The position numbers and the translations under genes are program-made. This document shows, piece after piece, positions 1 through 4,684 of a stretch of 9,476 nucleotides of DNA. The stretch spans positions 1 through 9,476 of the forward strand of contig JAEMPM010000038.1 of assembly GCA_022759285.1 (NCBI GenBank). The letters run 5' to 3'. Origin of the DNA: Thermocrinis sp. Its GTDB lineage: Bacteria > Aquificota > Aquificia > Aquificales > Aquificaceae. Positions within the stretch are counted from its first letter, which is position 1, and each line of letters opens with the position of its first letter. The notes under the pieces were generated by a model. That model was given only the letters and a program-made list of their open reading frames with translations, did not search any database and was not told where the DNA came from.

Positions 1-168
1 GGCGCCATAGTAGCCGTCTCTGTCCTTAATAAGGACAGGGAGCCCAGAGGGTTAGGAGCCCAGTGTCCAGTTCTGGCTTTCAGTTCTGGACACTTGCCTA
101 ATAGGCCTGGGTTAGGGCATAGTCCCTTAGGCGAAGGGCGCCAGCCATGTCCATACGGGCATGGTGGA

Positions 169-203
169 GAGCCCACTGCCATGAATAGTGGCCCGGTGGG
201 TTC
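169..203 (+). other. Domain V-like hairpin (cassette at window start)
   Basis: Identical to 4592-4626: a 9-bp lower stem with the AGC triad at 170-172, a 5-bp upper stem, a 5-nt loop and a 2-nt CC bulge on the 3' strand. This copy lies 139 nt upstream of the start codon of the 199-aa gene. Confidence 0.55.
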
Positions 204-261
204 GGGGAGAAGCCGTCTGAGCCACTAAAGAGCCGCCAGCCGCCAGCCGCAGTCAGTTCTT

Positions 262-312
262 GGGGCAGTCAGTATTCCATGTCTAAGTTCGTTTCCCGCC
301 CCTGCCCCTTTT
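262..312 (+). terminator. Terminator- or attenuator-like stem before the 199-aa gene
   Basis: GGGGCAG (262-268) pairs with CTGCCCC (302-308), followed by TTTT (309-312) and then an A-run. The loop is about 33 nt, long for an intrinsic terminator, and the U-run is short. Partial termination here would yield a free RNA; read-through would express the protein. Confidence 0.35.
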
Positions 313-334
313 GAAAAAAAAGCCAAAGGAGGGA

Positions 335-362
335 GCTTGTCATGGACTTGGAAAGGACAAGC
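335..362 (+). promoter_or_regulatory. Start-codon hairpin of the 199-aa gene
   Basis: GCTTGTC (335-341) pairs with GACAAGC (356-362), leaving a 14-nt loop that begins with the ATG at 342. The Shine-Dalgarno AAGGAGGGA (326-334) abuts the stem. Such a hairpin could let a bound protein block initiation; feedback by the encoded protein is speculative. Confidence 0.4.
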
Positions 363-941
363 CGATATATAGCCCAGTTATCAAGGCACAGCTATAAGTA
401 TGCCATCCTCGGAGAACTGTCCAACTACAATAGGGAATTAGTCAAAAGAATAGACTTTGAAGGGTTTGTCTTCTACCTTTGCCGTTTGCCATCCAAGAAG
501 GAAGTTATAAGCTATTGTCTCCAAAAAACAGACAAGCCCTTCAAGGTCTATTGTCTGGCTTCCAAGCCTCTGGAGTTCCCAAATGCCCCTTTAAAGCTCT
601 GGTATGACGAAAAGAACCAAAGGCTAAAGCTTATAGCCCAAAAGTCCTTCATAAATGCCTGCCTAAATGCCATTCAAAAAGCCTCAGAAGTCAAATATCC
701 CAGCCCTAAACTCTATACTGCCCACATAAACAGAATTCTTCGCCAGCTGTATGGCATTCTCGCCTATACCTACAATGACAAAGAAAGGCTAAAAGCCATA
801 AAAAGAAAAGTCAAACATTGGGTAGTGGAAGCCCTTAAAAACCAGTATGGCTTAAAGCCAAAGGATGCCATGCTGGACTATAGCCGTTATGTCCTAAAGT
901 TCTCGGATGTCCTCAAGAAAAAGAAAGCCACCAAAGCGTAA
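342..941 (+). CDS. Uncharacterised basic protein linked to the intron-like RNA (199 aa)
   Basis: I do not recognise the family. The protein has no signal peptide and no membrane segment. It is rich in Lys and Arg, especially in the helical C-terminal half (about 125-199), which ends KKKKATKA; RNA binding is a reasonable inference. Residues 40-82 contain a loose internal repeat (FVFYLCRLPSKKEV, then VYCLASKPLEF) with cysteines at 47, 59 and 71, evenly spaced, plus Cys107. All four cysteines are kept in the diverged homologue. The ATG is preceded by AAGGAGGGA. The gene follows the RNA in every cassette and converges on the primase gene, which suggests an RNA-protein partnership. It is not a reverse transcriptase or LtrA-type maturase: it is far too short and has no RT motifs. 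Confidence 0.85.
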   Translation: MDLERTSRYIAQLSRHSYKYAILGELSNYNRELVKRIDFEGFVFYLCRLPSKKEVISYCLQKTDKPFKVYCLASKPLEFPNAPLKLWYDEKNQRLKLIAQKSFINACLNAIQKASEVKYPSPKLYTAHINRILRQLYGILAYTYNDKERLKAIKRKVKHWVVEALKNQYGLKPKDAMLDYSRYVLKFSDVLKKKKATKA

Positions 942-1126
942 AGCTTGCCACCAAGTTTAAGCCATTGCGGCAAGGCGTCAAAGGGCACCTATCCAAAAAT
1001 TTGGGGAGGAGAGGGGGAGGGAGGCTCCGCTTTGATTTTAGCAAAGCCCCTTAGGGCTTGCAAGCCCAATGACAAAACAAAAAAAGGAAGGAAGGGGAGG
1101 GAAGGCGTGGCATAAGTTCTCCGTTG
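942..1126. other. Convergent intergenic region with hairpins and purine tracts
   Basis: This region separates the convergent 199-aa and primase genes. It holds a long G/A tract capable of G-quadruplex folding (1003-1024), the hairpin GCTTTG/CAAAGC (1029-1047), the perfect palindrome GGGCTTGCAAGCCC (1054-1067), an A-rich run (1072-1085), and the cassette right-end motif (1086-1112). The hairpins may end transcription from either side, but neither is followed by a U-run in a suitable orientation. No coding sequence is seen. Confidence 0.5.
1086..1112 (-). repeat. GGCGTGRCA/purine-tract motif, cassette right end
   Basis: Reads on the minus strand TGCCACGCC followed by a C/T tract, the inverted match of the cassette left end at 3689. 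It ends 14 bp before the primase stop codon. The same motif occurs four times per unit: here, 1538-1565 (plus), 3618-3644 (minus) and 3689-3714 (plus). Confidence 0.55.
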
Positions 1127-1139
1127 TCAGATATCTGAC
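1126..1139. repeat. Palindrome over the primase stop codon
   Basis: GTCAGATATCTGAC is a perfect 14-bp palindrome; on the minus strand it encodes Ser-Asp-Ile-stop, the end of the primase. It may be a protein-binding site or part of transcription termination; no U-run follows. Confidence 0.5.
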
Positions 1140-2185
1140 GGTTCTTTTGGCTTTAGTTCTGAGGGCGTCTCTTTGACCCTTTTTATTGCCTTCCATACTG
1201 TCCTATAAAGATAGTCCCTAAGGTGTCTTGGCGTCTTTTTGCGTCTTTCTACTTCAGGGCTGTTGCATAATAACTCTTCATAGACACTAAAGGCAATAGA
1301 TCCTTCGTCCCAGCCTGCCTCATAGGTAAATCTGACAATATGAGTAGCCCATGCCATGTCTGTGGCAGACTCGTCAATAGTGCCGTCAGGCCTTCTCTTA
1401 ATAAAATCGCTTCGTGGCCTAATAAGCACTGGCTTGTAGTTGATGGGGACTACAGGCCTAATGTAATAGCCTCCTGTCCTTTTGGGCAGTTCTTGCCCTT
1501 CTGTCTGTCTTTCTGCCACTTGGCCATTGTTGTTTTCTGCCACGCCTCCCTCCCTCCTCCCCTCAATTGTTTTTATTTCTTTGACGGTTATAAGTGTTGG
1601 GTTCTCGGGAATTGTGAAGATGACTAAGGGCTCAGGGTCATATTTGCCATTGGCTAGTCCTGGCATTCTTCTATGTTGGAAAAAAGAGGTTGCCCCTTTG
1701 TCTCCTAAGCCTAAGGCTTTTACCATTGTCTTTTGTATAAGGTCTGCGTCATCTACCGGGACAGGTTCTGCCAGTTTAAAGAAAGCCTGATATTTTCCTT
1801 CACTTGTCCAAAGGTAGACAAGGGGCGTATAGCCAAAGGGATTGTCAAGCTTGAAGTCATCCAGCCATATAAGAGACACTAATTCCTCTCTGTGTTCTTT
1901 GTAGTAGTCCGAGGGCTTCCAGAGAATGTCCTTGCCCTGGTGGTATTCTGGCAAAAGCTTAATGACAGTGTCGTAGACTTTTTCCACAGGGACATTTGGC
2001 TCTCTGGCGTAGTCCTCCTTACTGACTTTTGGCTTATTAAACTCGCCTGCCTTATAATCAAATAAGGACAGGTCTATCCTGAGCCCTGGGAAGTGCTGGG
2101 ACATGAAGTCCCAAAAGGCTTTGAGTGTCTGCTGGTCTACCAGTCTTTGAGGGCTTTCTGCCCTCTTTTTCTTGCCTTTTGCCAT
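1127..2185 (-). CDS. RepB-like plasmid DNA primase (352 aa)
   Basis: Likely a replication primase of the archaeo-eukaryotic type found in RepB/MobA-RepB' plasmid proteins. Supporting motifs are IWLDD at 106-110 (the usual acidic catalytic pair), WTSEGKYQAFF at 126-136 (the TS-GKYQ strand of the family), and HRRMPGLANGK at 171-181 (the R-PG-N-K motif). A low-complexity linker (about 207-238) leads to an alpha-helical C-terminal domain (about 275-335, ending YRTVWKAI) like that following RepB primase cores. The start has AAGGAGGG eight bases upstream. It is the last gene of a three-gene operon, 30 bp after the SSB-tailed gene. It should prime DNA synthesis at the element's origin. No helicase domain is attached, so unwinding probably comes from the host. 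The family call rests on motif reading only. Confidence 0.75.
   Translation of the reverse strand: MAKGKKKRAESPQRLVDQQTLKAFWDFMSQHFPGLRIDLSLFDYKAGEFNKPKVSKEDYAREPNVPVEKVYDTVIKLLPEYHQGKDILWKPSDYYKEHREELVSLIWLDDFKLDNPFGYTPLVYLWTSEGKYQAFFKLAEPVPVDDADLIQKTMVKALGLGDKGATSFFQHRRMPGLANGKYDPEPLVIFTIPENPTLITVKEIKTIEGRREGGVAENNNGQVAERQTEGQELPKRTGGYYIRPVVPINYKPVLIRPRSDFIKRRPDGTIDESATDMAWATHIVRFTYEAGWDEGSIAFSVYEELLCNSPEVERRKKTPRHLRDYLYRTVWKAIKRVKETPSELKPKEPSDI
1538..1565 (+). repeat. End-type motif inside the primase gene
   Basis: TGCCACGCC plus C/T tract lies within the primase reading frame, where the minus strand encodes the low-complexity linker around residues 207-216 (EGRREGGVAE). It separates the catalytic domain from the C-terminal domain without breaking the frame. 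It may be an ancient insertion scar, a domain-fusion junction, or a protein-binding site tolerated in a linker. Confidence 0.45.
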
Positions 2186-2215
2186 CTCTATACCCTCCTT
2201 AAAAGGTTTTTTGGC

Positions 2216-2566
2216 TTAAAAAGGCAGTTCATCGTCTGGCAGTTCTTCTGCCTCTTCTTCTTTTGTCAGTTCTTGGGTTGTGGCATTTTGCTCTTCTTTC
2301 TTTGCCTCGTATTCTTGCCAGATTTCCCTTAGCCTGTTCCTAAGCCATTCGGAGCCTTTTCCTTCGTCATTTAGGAATGCCTTAACAACTTCTACGGCTT
2401 TTGTGGCAGGTTCTGGGTCTGGACAAAAAAGCATGTCCCAGATGTAATTAAGAATGGTGGCATAATCGCCAAGGACATCCAAGAAGTAAAAGCTGCGGTG
2501 GTAGTAGTCAAAGTCTTTTGTTAGCTTCCTGGCAAGTTGTGGCATAAGGTCTTCCAGTTCTATCAT
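2216..2566 (-). CDS. Small helical protein with SSB-like C-terminal tip (116 aa)
   Basis: No family recognised. Residues 1-90 look all-helical (YYHRSFYFLDVLGDYATI, then WLRNRLREIWQEYEAKKEE) and do not resemble an OB-fold. A Gln/Thr/Glu-rich linker (91-107) leads to a tail ending ELPDDELPF. That tail matches the acidic-hydrophobic tip of bacterial SSB (DDDIPF in E. coli), which binds PriA, RecG, RecO, DnaG, Exo I and DNA polymerase III chi. The protein may recruit such host factors to the element's origin, or compete with SSB for them. The start overlaps the previous gene's stop as ATGA and has AGGAGG seven bases upstream, so translation is probably coupled. The tail is plain in the sequence; the role is inferred. 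Confidence 0.75.
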   Translation of the reverse strand: MIELEDLMPQLARKLTKDFDYYHRSFYFLDVLGDYATILNYIWDMLFCPDPEPATKAVEVVKAFLNDEGKGSEWLRNRLREIWQEYEAKKEEQNATTQELTKEEEAEELPDDELPF

Positions 2567-2982
2567 GGCTGTCCCTCCTCAAAGTAGTCTATGTTTGCCA
2601 TTTTGCCAACAATGACGGTATATGGCCTCATGACATAGTAGTTGGTATTGATGCGTTTGATAAAGCCCTTTCTAAGTAAGACAGATAGCCATCGGTAAAA
2701 TGTCCGCCTTGTTATGCCAAGATTGTCCATCGCTTCTTGAACTGTCAAATAAAAGTCCAGCCTGTCTTTATTAAGCTTGTTGGCCATGATGTAGGCTATA
2801 AGCCTAAAGGGGCCTGCCATAACTTCTTTGTCCCTAAAGACATCTTCCATAAAGGCATGGAAGACCTTGCTAAAGTTTTTGTCCCTTGGCTTGGGGCGTC
2901 CGCCATAAAGATAGAGAATGACTTCCTTTATTTCGCCTGTCTCTGGGTCAAATGTTGGCAATCTTGCCTTTGTCCCTTTCAT
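2563..2982 (-). CDS. RepL-like winged-helix protein, first gene of the replication operon (139 aa)
   Basis: Residues about 80-122 of the longer reading (TVQEAMDNLGITRRTFYRWL, then LLRKGFIKRINTNYYVMRP) form a winged helix-turn-helix. The layout, with a preceding helical segment (GPFRLIAYIMANKL) and a following xxxPYTVIVGK strand, resembles RepL-type plasmid replication proteins and related regulators. I place the start at the second ATG (2982): AAGGAGG is seven bases from it but only one base from the first ATG (2988), which would add Met-Ala. The gene is driven by a consensus promoter with operator-like repeats and iteron-like repeats just upstream, so it probably binds there as initiator, autoregulator or both. 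It overlaps the next gene by four bases. Confidence 0.75.
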   Translation of the reverse strand: MKGTKARLPTFDPETGEIKEVILYLYGGRPKPRDKNFSKVFHAFMEDVFRDKEVMAGPFRLIAYIMANKLNKDRLDFYLTVQEAMDNLGITRRTFYRWLSVLLRKGFIKRINTNYYVMRPYTVIVGKMANIDYFEEGQP

Positions 2983-3002
2983 TGCCATACCTCCTTAAGG
3001 GT

Positions 3003-3044
3003 CTTTATAGGGACATATTATAGCACTCTATAGGGAAATGTCAA
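3003..3044 (-). promoter_or_regulatory. Consensus promoter of the replication operon with paired operators
   Basis: On the minus strand, TTGACA (3044-3039), 16-bp spacer, TATAAT (3022-3017). Two direct repeats CTYTATAGGGA (plus-strand reading) at 3003-3013 and 3026-3036 flank the -10, 23 bp apart, about two helical turns. A repressor on these would block initiation. The leader is short and includes the strong Shine-Dalgarno of the winged-helix gene. Confidence 0.8.
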
Positions 3045-3049
3045 GACTA

Positions 3050-3093
3050 CAGCCGTATAAAAACATTTCACCAGCCGTATAAAAACATTTCAC
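3050..3093. repeat. Two perfect 22-bp direct repeats (iteron-like)
   Basis: Two head-to-tail 22-bp units at 3050-3071 and 3072-3093 share the core AGCCGTATAAAAACATTTCA. They sit directly upstream of the operon -35 box, next to an alternating AT stretch. A 22-bp period (two helical turns) is typical of initiator-binding iterons. They may be part of the replication origin or an upstream control site of the winged-helix operon. Confidence 0.65.
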
Positions 3094-3154
3094 CACCCTC
3101 TTTTTGTCCTCTCCTACTGCCACAAGGATTAGACAGTTTTTGACCCTCCCTCAG

Positions 3155-3174
3155 TATCTATATCTATATATATA
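3155..3174. other. AT-only stretch next to the iteron-like repeats
   Basis: Apart from two C residues, this 20-bp stretch is alternating T and A (TATCTATATC then TATATATATA). It lies 61 bp from the direct repeats and just past the end of the 110-aa gene. Easily melted DNA beside iterons is the usual arrangement of a theta-type origin; this role is inferred. Confidence 0.4.
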
Positions 3175-3183
3175 GGCAGACCC

Positions 3184-3516
3184 TTAGGCGTCTTTTACAA
3201 GGTTCAGTCTGTAAACATTATTGGCAATCCTTGTCAAAAGACCCTTAGACATCAGGACTTTAAGCCACCTATAAAAAGTCCTTCTCGTTATGCCAAGGTC
3301 TTTTACTGCCCTATCGGGGGATATGACAACCTCAAGGGTGTCATGATAAGCCAAACTCATGGCATACAAAAGGAGCCTAATAGGGCCTCTAAAAATTTTT
3401 TTGTCTTTCAGCATGTCCTCTGAAAATAGGACAGACCATCCTTCGGGGCTGTCTGCAATAATAATATCTGCCTTATCTCCAATAATAAGGACTTTGCCCT
3501 CTTCCTTTTTGGGCAT
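3184..3516 (-). CDS. Winged-helix DNA-binding protein (110 aa)
   Basis: Paralogue of the ~139-aa winged-helix protein. The HTH-wing region (about 63-104) carries LGITRRTFYRWLKVLMSKG and ends NNVYRLN; the preceding helix GPIRLLLYAMSLAY matches GPFRLIAYIMANKL of the paralogue. The N-terminus (1-40) is different. No Shine-Dalgarno precedes the ATG; a possible -10 (TAAAAT, 3525-3530) lies so close that the mRNA would be leaderless. An internal ATG at residue 35 with AGAGGA just upstream is an alternative start that keeps the DNA-binding domain. It is transcribed towards the operon promoter and separated from it by the iteron-like repeats. A copy-number or partition regulator, or second initiator, is possible. 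Confidence 0.7.
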   Translation of the reverse strand: MPKKEEGKVLIIGDKADIIIADSPEGWSVLFSEDMLKDKKIFRGPIRLLLYAMSLAYHDTLEVVISPDRAVKDLGITRRTFYRWLKVLMSKGLLTRIANNVYRLNLVKDA

Positions 3517-3524
3517 GGGTAATT

Positions 3525-3551
3525 ATTTTAGGCAAAATTTCCTGAATGTCA
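3525..3551 (-). promoter_or_regulatory. Possible promoter of the 110-aa gene (leaderless mRNA)
   Basis: Minus strand TAAAAT at 3530-3525, with TGACAT at 3551-3546 and a 15-bp spacer. Transcription would begin within a few bases of the ATG at 3516, which lacks a Shine-Dalgarno. The short spacer and the overlap with nearby repeats make this tentative. Confidence 0.3.
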
Positions 3552-3555
3552 TTAG

Positions 3556-3619
3556 TCAAGCTTTTTGAATGTCCCTCAGGTGGCTTTCGTCCATGCCACA
3601 GGACATTAAAAGCTTTTGA
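3556..3619. repeat. Large imperfect inverted repeat
   Basis: Left arm 3556-3574 (TCAAGCTTTTTGAATGTCC) pairs with 3601-3619, apart from two small bulges. An inner stem GTGGC/GCCAC (3580-3584 and 3595-3599) caps it with a 10-nt loop. It could extrude as a cruciform or form a stem in RNA. It lies between the 110-aa gene and the second inverted repeat; a replication or recombination site is possible. Confidence 0.5.
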
Positions 3620-3714
3620 GGGAGAGAGGGGAGAGGGCGTGACATCATTCACAGTGTCATGGTGTCATGGTGTCAAGCTTGAAGGCTGTGTCACGCCTCC
3701 CTCCCCTCCTCCTC
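3618..3714. repeat. Purine/pyrimidine inverted repeat at the backbone-cassette junction
   Basis: The left arm (3618-3644) ends GGCGTGACA and the right arm (3689-3714) begins TGTCACGCC; purine and pyrimidine tracts extend the match to about 25 bp with small gaps. The 44-bp centre holds three direct repeats, GTGTCATG, GTGTCATG and GTGTCAAG (3654-3677). The break between identical and diverged sequence falls inside this structure, at 3684/8107, so it is a good candidate for a recombination or insertion site. Confidence 0.6.
3654..3677. repeat. Three 8-bp direct repeats GTGTCATG
   Basis: Contiguous units at 3654-3661, 3662-3669 and 3670-3677 (the last is GTGTCAAG). They lie in the centre of the junction inverted repeat and upstream of the 110-aa gene, so they may bind that protein or a recombinase. 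Confidence 0.5.
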
Positions 3715-3824
3715 AAGGAGTTTGTCAAAGGGTTAGGTTGTCCTTTGGGTGCCCTTAGGTGCCGTCCGACCTTTATAAATGAAGGCTCCCATCCTCGGCA
3801 GGCAGGGGCACCTTAAAGGACACC

Positions 3825-3852
3825 TTGACAAGGACAGCCTCAGGCATAGATT
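3825..3852 (+). promoter_or_regulatory. Sigma70-type promoter for the intron-like RNA
   Basis: TTGACA at 3825-3830, 16-bp spacer, TAGATT at 3847-3852. Initiation would fall near 3859-3861, directly at the strand (3861-3878) that pairs with sequence downstream of domain V. The diverged cassette keeps both elements although the surrounding sequence differs. An upstream conserved CTTTATAAA (3771-3779) lacks a good -35 partner. Confidence 0.55.
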
Positions 3853-4591
3853 TAAGGCCAGACTGGCGGCAAGCGGCTCTGGCGTAAGGCGGCTTACTCC
3901 ATGCCAGAGGCAAAAAGTCTTCTATGTCCTCAAGTCAGTTCTCCCTACCAAGTAGACAATAGAAAGGCTGTGCGTCCGCTAAAAGGTCTTAACACTTCGG
4001 ACTTGCCCGAGTGTTAAGGCTTGCCAGTCCCAAGTGGGTGAAAGTCCCACCGCTGCCTGCTCGGCAGCTGACCCGTGCCCCGGGGCTGCGTTCCGTAGGC
4101 TTGGTCAGGAATTGACTAAGCCGTGAAGGGCGTGGTCTTAAGCAGGGGTAGAAGTCCTGTCTTCGGACAGGGCGAGGGGTGGCATAGGGACAGCCCAGTT
4201 GGGCGAAGGAGCGTTGAAGCCCTTCTGTCCCTCCAGCCCGAGGAGTTAGGGAGCCTTCGCCTCGGGTCAGAGCTAAAGGGTTAAAGGGACAGAGCCCTTT
4301 TAAGGGTCAAGGGTGGAGCTCCGTCCCTCCCTGCCTTTGTCATAATGTGGGACTGGCTAAGCGGAGATCTGCCTCACAGCCAGTAATGGCTGGTGGGTTA
4401 ATAGCCCTTTGGAGGCAGACAGAGGCGCCATAGTAGCCGTCTCTGTCCTTAATAAGGACAGGGAGCCCAGAGGGTTAGGAGCCCAGTGTCCAGTTCTGGC
4501 TTTCAGTTCTGGACACTTGCCTAATAGGCCTGGGTTAGGGCATAGTCCCTTAGGCGAAGGGCGCCAGCCATGTCCATACGGGCATGGTGGA

Positions 4592-4626
4592 GAGCCCACT
4601 GCCATGAATAGTGGCCCGGTGGGTTC
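4592..4626 (+). other. Domain V-like hairpin of the intron-like RNA
   Basis: A 35-nt hairpin: lower stem GAGCCCACU with GGUGGGUUC (9 bp), upper stem GCCAU with GUGGC (5 bp), loop GAAUA, and CC bulged on the 3' strand. Group II domain V normally has this layout (about 34 nt, AGC triad opposite GUU, 2-nt bulge, GNRA tetraloop). The AGC triad is at 4593-4595 opposite GUU at 4623-4625. Departures are the 5-nt loop and the CC bulge. The diverged copy changes five paired positions while keeping pairing, which supports the fold. Confidence 0.6.
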
Positions 4627-4684
4627 GGGGAGAAGCCGTCTGAGCCACTAAAGAGCCGCCAGCCGCCAGCCGCAGTCAGTTCTT

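Larger units (their letters stand above)
1..312 (+). ncRNA. Group II intron-like structured RNA, 3' portion
   Basis: Identical to 4424-4735 of the complete RNA. Visible parts are the CUGUCC/GGACAG hairpin (22-40), the AGUGUCCAG/CUGGACACU hairpin (about 61-95), a domain IV-like hairpin (145-164), the domain V-like hairpin (169-203), the AGCCGCC repeats of the 3' closing strand (231-254), and a GC stem followed by TTTT (262-312). The first ~560 nt, including the promoter and GUGCG motif, lie outside the window. The 199-aa gene starts 29 nt further on. Confidence 0.65.
1..1112 (+). mobile_element. RNA-protein cassette, 3' part (left end outside window)
   Basis: Right-hand portion of the cassette seen complete at 3689-5535 and identical to it where both are visible. 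It contains the last ~300 nt of the structured RNA, the 199-aa gene, and a purine-rich right end finishing in GGCGTGGCA at 1104-1112. That end is the inverted form of the TGTCACGCC sequence at the left end of the complete copy. 'Mobile element' is an inference from the inverted ends and linked RNA and protein; no transposase or target-site duplication is visible. Confidence 0.4.
1..3684. repeat. Tandem unit, copy 1 (period 4,423 bp)
   Basis: This segment recurs at 4424-8107 with no difference that I could find, in coding or non-coding sequence. It holds the 3' third of the structured RNA, the 199-aa gene, the complete four-gene replication module and the upstream inverted-repeat region. Identity stops at 3684/8107, four bases before the TGTCACGCC motif that begins the next RNA cassette. 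Perfect identity over 3.7 kb means very recent duplication, a multimeric plasmid, or an assembly of plasmid concatemers; the sequence alone cannot separate these. Confidence 0.95.

Noticed and set aside
1003..1024. G-rich tract as a G-quadruplex regulator
   Set aside because: The tract could fold, but nothing besides composition supports a role; similar tracts are part of the dispersed end motif.
1054..1085. Palindrome GGGCTTGCAAGCCC as an intrinsic terminator
   Set aside because: The following run is A-rich on the plus strand and the opposite side offers no U-run after the stem, so a classic terminator is not supported.
1340..2332. Plus-strand open frames opposite the primase and SSB-tip genes
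   Set aside because: They are shadows of genes with convincing motifs and ribosome-binding sites; their cysteine/phenylalanine-rich translations look like antisense of lysine- and glutamate-rich coding sequence.
3050..3093. CRISPR array
   Set aside because: Only two contiguous units with no spacers; they fit iterons or control repeats.
3546..3758. Small plus-strand frame across the inverted repeats
   Set aside because: It has no ribosome-binding site, and its C-terminal half differs through frameshifting indels between the two copies (70 against 107 residues).
3771..3779. CTTTATAAA as an archaeal TATA box or second promoter
   Set aside because: The other promoters are clearly bacterial and this box has no suitable -35; conserved between cassettes, but function unclear.
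4357..4651. Open frames on both strands inside the structured RNA (also 8340-8818)
   Set aside because: They overlap covarying helices, have proline/glycine/serine-rich unlikely translations, and are not kept between the two RNA versions.
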